Shown here: positions 7,893-13,508 of the stretch, in pieces
Layout: the number at the start of each line of letters is the position of its first letter
Position numbering within the stretch: the stretch's first letter is position 1
Assembly: GCA_947625175.1 (NCBI GenBank)
Contig: CANQNI010000002.1
Coordinates: forward strand, 1 to 20,319
Direction of reading: 5' to 3'
Origin: an uncultured Eubacteriaceae bacterium
Lineage (GTDB): Bacteria; Bacillota; Clostridia; Eubacteriales; Eubacteriaceae
Length of the DNA stretch: 20,319 nt
Position numbers and translations under genes: made by a program
The notes under the pieces: model-generated
Database searches by the model: none
Told to the model about the DNA's origin: nothing
What the model saw: the letters and a program-made list of their open reading frames with translations, nothing else

Positions 7893-8325
7893 TATTCTTT
7901 AAAATCGCATAATATTATTTAAATACTAGTATCCTTCTTGTTTTATTTGAATATGTTTTTTTGCAGAACACAAAAAATGATGTTTCCTCCGATTACTTAA
8001 GAAGAATCATCATTTTAATAAATATTAAGAAAATAAATATTTTCATAAGAATTCCTATGAAAATTTAGAAATATATCTATTTATTACAGAAAAAAATAGA
8101 AGAATTCCTATGAAAATTACTTTTTTCTATATTTTAAAAATTTAAATAGTAAATTTCATCTAGATTTTAATTCATCCAACCTATTCTAAACTTCTCGAAT
8201 CGACTTTTTCTTTTTTTAACTAATTCTATTCTTTATCAGAAGTAAAATAACAGTAGATCTAAATACATCTGATTTGTCTTGGAATCTTTCATACTTCCAG
8301 CTTTATAAACAGCTACTTTTCCTCG
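7893..8325. repeat. AT-rich intergenic region with two 18-base direct repeats and a palindrome
   Basis: No gene is seen. AGAATTCCTATGAAAATT occurs at 8048-8065 and again at 8101-8118 (18 of 18 bases, 53 bases apart). The first copy is half of a 26-base imperfect palindrome (8039-8064: ATTTTCATA, centre GAATTC, TATGAAAAT). The core TTTCATAGGAA recurs in the palindrome at 16572-16591 behind the par genes, so these may be binding sites of the same partition or regulatory protein. Confidence 0.6.
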
Positions 8326-9038
8326 TTAGAGCTTTCTGTATTTAGGATTATAAAAATGATAACAATTTGAAATAGCTTTCTTAATGGTATTCGAAAGATA
8401 GTTTTTATTTTTCTCCCATTTTTCCCTGGCCAGACCACTTTCCCACATAAATTTTTCTATTCTTTCAAAGTCTCCTGCACAAAAGAAGGCAAGAATTCCA
8501 GCTAATCCCATATCTGCTTCACTTTGAGAATTATATCTATCTTCCCACATACCAACGTCATAAAGTGCAATAAATTTCTCTCCCACTTTTGAATCTCTTA
8601 TTTTTCCTAACAAATTAGAATCGCTAATTTTTTTTACTTCTGATAGAATGTCTTTATTGATCTCTTTCGGTTCTTGTTTTATTTCATTCTTCTTTAACAT
8701 GAACATATTCAAGAACCTTTCTAATTTTTCTGTTACGTCCTTTATTTCATCAGTACTTCCTTCAATACGATTACCAGTTACTGTCGAATATCTTCCAGTA
8801 TCAGATAAATAAACCTCAACTTTATTTTGGCTATTCTTTAAGTAATAACGATTAGTGTTTATCTTGAAATTTTCATCTACTTTTATTAAGACATGAATTC
8901 CATTTCCAGATGCCGAAACCTCAGCATAAGAATCAAAATAATTGATTATTTTTTAGCTGCAGGACTTAGTTTTCCGTCCATATAGCTATCGTCAATATCA
9001 ATTAAGCTAATGCCATCTATAAATTGATGAAAACATGT
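8326..9038 (-). pseudogene. Truncated, frameshifted paralogue of the PrimPol gene
   Basis: Reading minus from 9038: FHQFIDGISLIDIDDSYMDG (AEP motif I, DxD), KLSPAAKK, then a shift at the A-run 8949-8954, then IINYFDSYAEVSASGNGIHV (motif II, SGxGxH), VEVYLSDTGRYSTVTG (motif III area) and a C-terminal part GEKFIALYDVGMWEDRYNSQ ending YRKL. Each block lines up with the protein at 10546-11520 (LIDIDD, SPSGCGIHI, LEIYLPDTGRYSTITG, GEKFIDVYDFGNW). One missing A in the A-run (6 instead of 7) explains the shift. The first 95 or so residues are gone; a TAA precedes the surviving part. The ATG at 8712 is internal. Confidence 0.85.
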
Positions 9039-9195
9039 TTAAACAACGATAACTATCCTAATCTTCTCTTTTGAAAACCGACATAATAGGTTAAAAATTA
9101 GAACACCTTTAATGGTGCCTTAAATAACACCTTATATTTGACCCTTTAAAAAGGCGGTGCTAAAATGAGAAAAAATTAGTTTGATAAATTAAAAA

Positions 9196-9420
9196 ATGAA
9201 AGAAGAAAGAATCGTTACGTTACCACATCTAAAACCAAATAAAAGCAGAAAGAAGAAATTCGCTGTTTATTTAAATGATCAAGAATTACAATGGTTAAAA
9301 AAACTAACAGAAGAAACCAATTTTCCTTCTAGAAGTTCTTTTATGGCAGCTCTTCTTGATAGAGAAATTGAAATATATAAAAATATTAAAAGAGAGGCAG
9401 AGAAAAGAGAAAAGGATTAG
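9196..9420 (+). CDS. Small ribbon-helix-helix-like protein
   Basis: A 74-residue basic protein. The middle part, KFAVYLNDQELQWLKKLTEE followed by TNFPSRSSFMAALLDREIE, has the beta-strand plus two-helix look of CopG/MetJ-type DNA-binding proteins, which control copy number or partition on many plasmids. No clear Shine-Dalgarno is visible before ATG 9196. Upstream (9100-9165) are short repeats of CACC/GGTG that can fold. A 7-base hairpin, GGATTAG/CTAATCC (9414-9439), starts at the stop codon but has no T-run. Its place just before the replication-control region suits a copy-control or repressor role, but that is inference. Confidence 0.55.
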   Translation: MKEERIVTLPHLKPNKSRKKKFAVYLNDQELQWLKKLTEETNFPSRSSFMAALLDREIEIYKNIKREAEKREKD

Positions 9421-9467
9421 TGTTTGCTGACGCTAATCCAGGAACTTAAAGCTCAATTTCTTTAAGT
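9414..9467. repeat. Two hairpins after the small RHH-like gene
   Basis: GGATTAG (9414-9420) pairs with CTAATCC (9433-9439); ACTTAAAG (9444-9451) pairs with CTTTAAGT (9460-9467) around an 8-base loop. Neither has a T-run, so they are more likely RNA stability or binding structures than terminators. Confidence 0.4.
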
Positions 9468-9585
9468 GATAAATTCTAAAACATTTGTAATTATATTTAA
9501 CATATTTTTTCAAAAATTTCCTTACTCATTACTTATTAGAGCTTAACTCCTATTTCTTTTCAAAAGGAAGACGCAACCAATTCAA

Positions 9586-9704
9586 ATGAATAAGGATCAA
9601 ATTATTGAACAAATTTGTTCTCAACTTGACTTAGTTGAATTCGCTAGAGAACTTGGAATTAAAATTAAAAAATAGGTCAAGATTATCGAAGAGGGAGTAA
9701 ATAA
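9586..9704 (+). pseudogene. Remnant of a DnaG/CHC2-type primase N-terminus
   Basis: ATG 9586 opens a 29-codon frame, MNKDQIIEQICSQLDLVEF then ARELGIKIKK, stopped by TAG at 9673. Adding one A to the A-run 9667-9672 continues the frame as IGQDYRRGSK to TAA 9702. DnaG-type primases have this layout before their zinc finger (a helix, then LKxxGxxYxGxCPFH). No zinc finger or catalytic part follows. A weak Shine-Dalgarno lies 16 bases upstream. The replication promoter at 9721 follows directly, so the primase gene was probably cut when the control region arrived. Confidence 0.4.
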
Positions 9705-9720
9705 AAGAATATTTATTTTA

Positions 9721-9729
9721 TGTTATAAT
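9721..9729 (+). promoter_or_regulatory. Extended -10 promoter for the replication leader
   Basis: TGTTATAAT (9721-9729) is a consensus extended -10 (TGnTATAAT) with no good -35. The start would be near 9736, giving a leader that runs through the antisense target and the attenuator towards the PrimPol gene. Confidence 0.55.
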
Positions 9730-9738
9730 TTGGTTGGC

Positions 9739-9880
9739 AAAAAAAATGGGTTCTTGCAGGAACCCGTTTATAACGATACTTTCATTGATGTTCTAGCAAT
9801 ACAACAATGAAGGAATCACAAAGTTGGAAGCTCAACTAAGTGACTAGCTAAGCCTATCGTTTAATGTGCACATTTGTACA
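9739..9880 (-). ncRNA. Antisense (countertranscript) RNA, about 140 nt
   Basis: On the minus strand a promoter TTGCAT (9913-9908), a 17-base spacer and TAAAAT (9890-9885) should start an RNA near 9878. It would end at a terminator: GGGTTC/GAACCC stem (9765-9748 on this strand) followed by eight T (9746-9739). The RNA is fully complementary to the leader from 9721 and covers the antiterminator segment 9822-9837. Size, placement and a strong 3' hairpin match the countertranscripts of pT181, pIP501 and pSM19035. Expression is not shown by sequence alone. Confidence 0.65.
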
Positions 9881-9965
9881 CATTATTTTATCAGTTTAGG
9901 CTGTTATATGCAAGGTAATAAAAGGCTTGTCAGTTGAGCTTCCAACTGACAAGCCTTTTGCCTTT
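9822..9965 (+). promoter_or_regulatory. Transcription attenuator of the replication leader
   Basis: The terminator is AAAAGGCTTGTCAGTTG (9920-9936), a 6-base loop and its exact complement (9943-9959), followed by GCCTTTTT. The leader segment AGTTGGAAGCTCAACT (9822-9837) is the exact complement of 9932-9947, the top of that hairpin. If 9822-9837 pairs forward, the terminator cannot form; if the antisense RNA occupies 9822-9837, the terminator forms and transcription stops. The hairpin has T/A runs on both sides and may also stop minus-strand transcripts. Confidence 0.68.
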
Positions 9966-9989
9966 TTAATTTGGTTATATAGTTGAGTG

Positions 9990-10320
9990 AAAACCAAAGG
10001 GGATATAGTCGCCCTCTTTGGAAGTAACTTGAAGACTGGCCGTCTTGCAAGCGGTTGAGGGGGGTTAGAGCCTGCTACTTACCTATTCCTCCAGACCGGT
10101 GCGACCGTCCTGTGGTTTTGTACGACCAGGGGGGTGCAGGGACTATGTGGATTCGGTTTGCCTTATGTATTAAGTCGGCAGGCTTTTTTATAAGGCAAAA
10201 CGGCATAACGCAGTAACGGCAGACCTGGATGCGTCTGACCTGCATCGGAGCCTCTCAGGCTTCTAGCTGTACAACCAGCTACCTTCCCTCAAAAGTAATT
10301 ATACACTATTTACTTTATTA
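9990..10320 (+). ncRNA. GC-rich structured noncoding region, possible large RNA
   Basis: This stretch is far richer in G and C than its surroundings, and has no gene longer than 23 codons. Pairings I can see: a closing stem ATAGTC-CC (10005-10013, one bulged G) with GGGACTAT (10139-10146); TTGAAGAC/GTCTTGCAA (10029-10050); TTTGCCTTAT/ATAAGGCAAA (10157-10166, 10190-10199); GATGC/GCATC (10228-10246); GAGCCT/AGGCTT (10248-10262); AGCTG/CAGCT (10265-10280). The strand is not fixed; plus is assumed because it lies between the leader and the PrimPol gene. I do not recognise it as a known class: no T-box, tmRNA, RNase P or group II domain V motif is visible. It could be part of the replication leader or an independent ornate RNA. 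Confidence 0.5.
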
Positions 10321-10323
10321 AGA

Positions 10324-10419
10324 GGGGGGTAGCTCTTTAAACACGCTGGTTTAGTGCTACGCACATAAACCTACCCCTTAAACTCTTTTTATTAATAGTG
10401 TTTAAAGAGCTTAAGGGGT
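10324..10419 (+). promoter_or_regulatory. Leader with mutually exclusive RNA pairings before PrimPol
   Basis: AGCTCTTTAAACAC (10331-10344) is exactly complementary to 10398-10411. GGGGTAG (10326-10332) can pair with CTACCCC (10371-10377), and ACCCCTTAA (10373-10381) can pair with TTAAGGGGT (10411-10419), which would break the previous pair. Inside is a firm hairpin, GGTTTAGTGC/GCAC-A-TAAACC (10348-10371). The arrangement suggests a second switch controlling PrimPol expression, or an origin fold. Confidence 0.5.
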
Positions 10420-10433
10420 GTTTAACCTCCCTA

Positions 10434-10518
10434 GAATATATAAATATATATTCCTGAGAAACCGTGTATTTCTAGTGTTTAATATGTGTTTATTTAGTAT
10501 ATCCCGTAGGGATATACT
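10434..10518. repeat. AT palindrome and 23-base hairpin upstream of PrimPol
   Basis: GAATATATA/TATATATTC (10434-10453) is an AT-only palindrome. AGTATATCCC (10496-10505) and GGGATATACT (10509-10518) form a perfect 10-base stem with loop GTA, ending 27 bases before the start codon. It could be an operator, an mRNA hairpin, or part of the origin. Confidence 0.5.
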
Positions 10519-10545
10519 GCGGCATTGTCTTAAAGAAAGGAAGCT

Positions 10546-11520
10546 ATGAAGAAATCTAAAAATACATCTAATAGTTTTAAGAATGAAGATATTTTAATAA
10601 GTAATAGTGTATGTTGGGAAAATATTCCTAATGAATTAAAAAATAATGGTCTTTTTTGTTGCTATAAAGCTCAGAGAACAAAAGAAGGCCATTATAATAA
10701 AACGCCTTTTATTCCTGTCAATGGAAATCCAGCTGATGTTTCTGATCCCTCTACATTTAGATCTTATCAGGAAGCAAAAGACGATTTTAATTGGGAAGCT
10801 AACGGATATCATGGTGTTGGAGTACTCTTAACTAATAATATTGGTCTTATTGACATAGATGATTGCTATTTATTTGGTGACTTATCTCCTTTAGCTAAAC
10901 ACATCATAGAAAAAATGAATACCTATACGGAAATCTCTCCTTCTGGTTGTGGAATTCATATCCTCTTTAAAGTAAAAAATAACTTTAAAATTAGCACAAA
11001 AAAATATTACATAAAAAATCCAAATAATAATTTAGAGATATATCTTCCGGATACAGGACGTTATTCAACTATTACAGGACAGCATCTTGTTGGAACACCT
11101 AAACAAATTAAAATCAGAAGTGATGAAATTTTAGAAGTTTTTAATGAGTATATGCGTAGAAAATCTAGTAATTTCAAAATTAAAAAGCCACAAAAGGAAA
11201 ACCCTGATTCCAAAGATAAGATAAAAAAAATGAGTGATAAGGAACTTTTAAGAAGAATTAGAGTATCAAAATCAGGAGAAAAGTTTATAGACGTTTATGA
11301 TTTTGGAAACTGGAGAAAACATTTTAAAAGTCAAAGTGAAGCTGATATGTACTTAGCTGGTCTTTTTGCATTCTTTACTGGCAAAGATACTGAAAGAATA
11401 AGTCAGTTGATGTTAGAAAGTCCACTTTACAGACAAAAATGGAACACTAATAAGAATTATCTTGAAAGAACTATTGAGAAAGCAATTAAAAATTGCAAAA
11501 TTAACTATAATCCAAAATAA
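10546..11520 (+). CDS. PrimPol-type primase-polymerase / replication protein
   Basis: A 324-residue protein, start ATG 10546 with AAAGGA six bases upstream. The N-terminal part carries the bifunctional primase pattern CCYKAQRTKEGHYNKTPFIP plus a DPSTFRSYQEA segment, then archaeo-eukaryotic primase motifs: I, GLIDIDD (D103, D105); II, SPSGCGIHI (H138); III, LEIYLPDTGRYSTITG (E164). The C-terminal part (about 230-324, GEKFIDVYDFGNW, SEADMYLAGLFAFF) resembles the small helical domain found behind NrS-1-like phage polymerases. No helicase domain is present, so it would rely on a host or other helicase. It follows the attenuator and structured leader, which points to a role as replication initiator or primer maker. 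A frameshifted paralogue is at 8326-9038 and a C-terminal scrap at 11527-11601. Confidence 0.82.
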   Translation: MKKSKNTSNSFKNEDILISNSVCWENIPNELKNNGLFCCYKAQRTKEGHYNKTPFIPVNGNPADVSDPSTFRSYQEAKDDFNWEANGYHGVGVLLTNNIGLIDIDDCYLFGDLSPLAKHIIEKMNTYTEISPSGCGIHILFKVKNNFKISTKKYYIKNPNNNLEIYLPDTGRYSTITGQHLVGTPKQIKIRSDEILEVFNEYMRRKSSNFKIKKPQKENPDSKDKIKKMSDKELLRRIRVSKSGEKFIDVYDFGNWRKHFKSQSEADMYLAGLFAFFTGKDTERISQLMLESPLYRQKWNTNKNYLERTIEKAIKNCKINYNPK

Positions 11521-11526
11521 ATTAAG

Positions 11527-11601
11527 GTGAAAAAATATTATTTTGAAAAAATAGAGAAGGCCATTGAAAATTACTATAAAGTTAATTTGAGCTTAAAATA
11601 G
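11527..11601 (+). pseudogene. Duplicated scrap of the PrimPol C-terminus
   Basis: A 24-codon frame from GTG encodes YYFEKIEKAIENYYKVNLS, matching the end of the preceding PrimPol (RTIEKAIKNCKINYNPK). It is a decayed tandem copy of the gene's last 20 codons. AGAGAAGGCC (11553-11562) is matched by GGCCTTCTCT at 11658-11667, an inverted repeat with a 95-base loop. Confidence 0.5.
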
Positions 11602-11715
11602 AGATTTTTATCCATACAATCTTACCGTTTTATAAAATCTGATAAATCATTAAAAAAGGCCTTCTCTGTTTGCCGATATAATATATTAGAAAGAGTTATT
11701 TTTTCAAAAGTAACT

Positions 11716-11755
11716 AATAACCTCAAGACTTCTTCCTTCCCTGAGGTTATTTTTG
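11716..11755 (+). terminator. Terminator of the PrimPol transcript
   Basis: AATAACCTCA (11716-11725) and TGAGGTTATT (11742-11751), a perfect 10-base stem with a 16-base loop, then TTTTTG. The stop codon of the convergent gene (11747) lies inside the stem. Confidence 0.75.
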
Positions 11756-12307
11756 TTTTACATCATCTAAGGATAATTGACCTTCAATTTGTTTATTTTC
11801 ATCGTTTTCTTCTTCTGGAAGTTTAACGTTTAGTTTTTCCAATAAGATATCAAATTTCCTTTTCTCGTTAAGCTGCTCTTCTAATTTTTTAATTTCATTT
11901 CTTAGCTTTTCATTTTCTTCTTCGATTCCCTTTATGGTTTCTTCTTTAAGGGTTTTAATTTTTCCTTCTAAGATACTGTTTTCTTTTCTAAGTCCTTTTA
12001 TTTCTTCGACTAGTTCTTTTTCTGAATTTTCTTTCTCTAGGGCAGCATTATTCTGGTAGGATTCATAGATGCCGTTCATTGCGAGGACATTCGACCTGAT
12101 TGCAGCAATATTGGTTGAAACAGAATTGATAAGATTTTTAAAGTCAGGATTAATTTTAGCGGTATTTGATTCGATAATTTCAATAAGTTGCGGATAAACA
12201 TCTCCAAGTTTTGTAATGCCGTTCTGTTCGGCAAAGTTTGTAACAAGATTTTGCCATCGATCCTTAACTTCTTCTGACATCTTAACGTTATAGACTTTAT
12301 CGTTCAT
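11747..12307 (-). CDS. Ribbon-helix-helix/coiled-coil plasmid protein
   Basis: A 186-residue protein from ATG 12307 with a near-perfect AAGGAG site. Residues 1-50 (VYNVKMSEEVKDRWQNLVTN, GDVYPQLIEIIES) look like a short strand and two helices, as in ribbon-helix-helix proteins. Residues 85-160 are an almost uninterrupted coiled coil rich in Glu and Lys, and the tail is acidic (PEEENDENKQ). Such proteins act on plasmids as repressors, as accessory factors at oriT (MobC-like) or in replication. The gene lies downstream of the HUH initiator, behind a terminator and its own operator-rich promoter, so it is expressed separately and is probably self-regulated. The exact job is unknown. Confidence 0.65.
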   Translation of the reverse strand: MNDKVYNVKMSEEVKDRWQNLVTNFAEQNGITKLGDVYPQLIEIIESNTAKINPDFKNLINSVSTNIAAIRSNVLAMNGIYESYQNNAALEKENSEKELVEEIKGLRKENSILEGKIKTLKEETIKGIEEENEKLRNEIKKLEEQLNEKRKFDILLEKLNVKLPEEENDENKQIEGQLSLDDVKQK

Positions 12308-12322
12308 TATTTTTCTCCTTGA

Positions 12323-12376
12323 GTATACTTCTTAAACCAGTATACCTGCCTATTTTAAGGTATTCAAGTAATACCT
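12323..12376 (-). promoter_or_regulatory. Promoter with overlapping operators for the RHH/coiled-coil gene
   Basis: Minus-strand TTGAAT (12367-12362), 17 bases, TATACT (12344-12339). The -10 overlaps a GTATAC (12340-12345); another GTATAC lies at 12323-12328 next to the ribosome-binding site; and the -35 lies in an inverted repeat AGGTATT/AATACCT (12358-12376). The layout predicts repression, probably by the product itself. Confidence 0.6.
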
Positions 12377-12439
12377 AAGAAACTCAGAAGGATTTTATCA
12401 TTAAAAAATAAACGTAATACAGAATAAAGGGATTTTACT

Positions 12440-12468
12440 TGAGTATACCTGGTATACTGGTATACTTC
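12440..12468. repeat. Cluster of three GTATAC sites
   Basis: GTATAC at 12443-12448, 12452-12457 and 12460-12465, centres 8-9 bases apart and flanked by related bases (GAGTATACCT, TGGTATACTG, TGGTATACTT). With those at 12323 and 12340 there are five within 143 bases. They may be upstream operator sites. Confidence 0.6.
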
Positions 12469-12565
12469 AGAAACTTACGGCATTTCTAGAATTACTTTTT
12501 GAGGAATTTTTGAGATATTAAACAAAACGTATGAGGTTAACCGTCAGATCTATTATACTGAGAAT

Positions 12566-12608
12566 AAAAAGATTTTCCAGTAGAGGATAGGTCCCTAAAG
12601 GAAAATCT
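12566..12608 (-). terminator. Terminator of the transfer/HUH initiator operon
   Basis: On the minus strand AGATTTTCC (12608-12600), a loop of 21 bases with an inner GGGA/TCC pair, GGAAAATCT (12578-12570), then a T-run (12570-12566). It sits 18 bases past the stop codon of the initiator gene. Confidence 0.7.
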
Positions 12609-12625
12609 ATTCATTAAATAAAGAA

Positions 12626-13471
12626 TTAGACAAAATAATAGTTAACATCTACAGGAAGATCCTGGCCAGCCATAAGTTTGTACTGGCTACTATAAGATGG
12701 TTCTCCAAATTGATTTGGACTAAACTTTTCATCTGGAATAAAAATTTTATAGGCTTTGGGAACTTTTAAGTTCCTTGATTTAAAATAAGCTTTTGACTTG
12801 TACTCCCTCTTATCCAAGTCTTTGGAGAAATATTTACTAATGTAGAGACCTCTTTTTTTACTATCGATCTTTTTTATCTTATTGATCTTTACAAATCCAA
12901 GACGCCAGAGCTCTTCTATTTTTGATGTAGGAATAAAGGGAAAGGAAAATAAAATAACATGGTAATGAATGAGTCCAGACTTGGTACGCTCCCAAGTGGC
13001 TAAATATTTGAGCGGCATATCCGGAAAATTTTTCTCTAAATAATATTTAAGCCTTCTAATGAACTTATCAAAGTTATAGTTTGAAACTTTAATGTCTTTA
13101 CAAAATGGCTCCTTAGAATCCTGGGTTAAAGTCAGAAATGAGGTTTTATCGTCGAAGTTTAAGTCGACAATCCTGCGGACTTCATTTTGTCTATTTTTAT
13201 AATAATTCTTTCTCTTAATTAAGCTTTCAACCCTCTCATATCCCTTTTTGTTTTTAGACTTATTTGAAGTGCTGGTATCTTTAGAGTAGCCAATTTTAAT
13301 GGGTCTTTTATAGCGCCACAGTTCAACATTGGATTTTGTATGGATAATCTTAGTGTTGTAGTATTTTTTTTCGTGAGATGTTTTCTTATTAATCAAGTTA
13401 ACTAGAGTGTGGACCAACGGGGGACATTCCATTCGGTTCGGCTCTGCCGACCCGCCGCTCCGCCGGTCCAC
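12626..13471 (-). CDS. HUH-type rolling-circle initiator/relaxase
   Basis: 281 residues if started at GTG 13471. Motifs: FLTLTQ (112-117, motif I), GLIHYHVILFSFPFI with the HUH pair H169/H171 (motif II), and GLYISKYFSKDL with Y210 and Y214 (motif III, catalytic tyrosine candidates), then YKSKAYFKSRNLKVP as in Rep proteins of small mobile elements. It nicks one DNA strand and stays joined to its 5' end, starting rolling-circle replication or transfer. The first 13 codons lie in a GC-rich cruciform and read like non-coding sequence (DRRSGGSAEPNR), so the true start may be ATG 13432 (MECPPLVHTL), although no good Shine-Dalgarno is seen. It follows the TcpA/FtsK gene, as orf20 follows orf21 in Tn916-like elements. 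Confidence 0.82.
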   Translation of the reverse strand: MDRRSGGSAEPNRMECPPLVHTLVNLINKKTSHEKKYYNTKIIHTKSNVELWRYKRPIKIGYSKDTSTSNKSKNKKGYERVESLIKRKNYYKNRQNEVRRIVDLNFDDKTSFLTLTQDSKEPFCKDIKVSNYNFDKFIRRLKYYLEKNFPDMPLKYLATWERTKSGLIHYHVILFSFPFIPTSKIEELWRLGFVKINKIKKIDSKKRGLYISKYFSKDLDKREYKSKAYFKSRNLKVPKAYKIFIPDEKFSPNQFGEPSYSSQYKLMAGQDLPVDVNYYFV

Positions 13472-13472
13472 A
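13408..13472. other. GC-rich cruciform, candidate oriT / double-strand origin
   Basis: TGTGGACC (13408-13415) and GGTCCACA (13465-13472) are exact complements. Inside is a second stem, GGTTCGGC/GCCGACCC (7 of 8 pairs, 3-base loop, about 13434-13452), and a GCCGCTCCGCC tract. The block is strikingly GC-rich within DNA of about one-third GC. It lies between the TcpA/FtsK gene and the HUH gene, where Tn916-type elements carry oriT, and HUH initiators often have their origin at the start of their own gene. Confidence 0.6.
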
Positions 13473-13508
13473 TTATAAATCTGCTTTTAGAATAACTTCT
13501 GGAAAGGC

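Noticed and set aside
8326..8712. A separate 128-residue gene starting at ATG 8712
   Set aside because: The upstream sequence in the same frame continues the PrimPol similarity, so the ATG is internal to a pseudogene.
10145..10216. A 23-codon leader peptide (MWIRFALCIKSAGFF...) with AGGG upstream
   Set aside because: It lies wholly in the folded GC-rich stretch and its codons coincide with the arms of a 10-base-pair stem; RNA structure explains the sequence better.
9990..10320. Group I or group II intron
   Set aside because: GATATAGTC near 10003 and GGGACTATG near 10139 look like intron P7 elements, but they occur in the wrong order on the plus strand; no other conserved core, no domain V, no intron-encoded protein and no split gene are visible.
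9990..10545. Retron-like msr/msd
   Set aside because: There are inverted repeats but no reverse transcriptase gene nearby.
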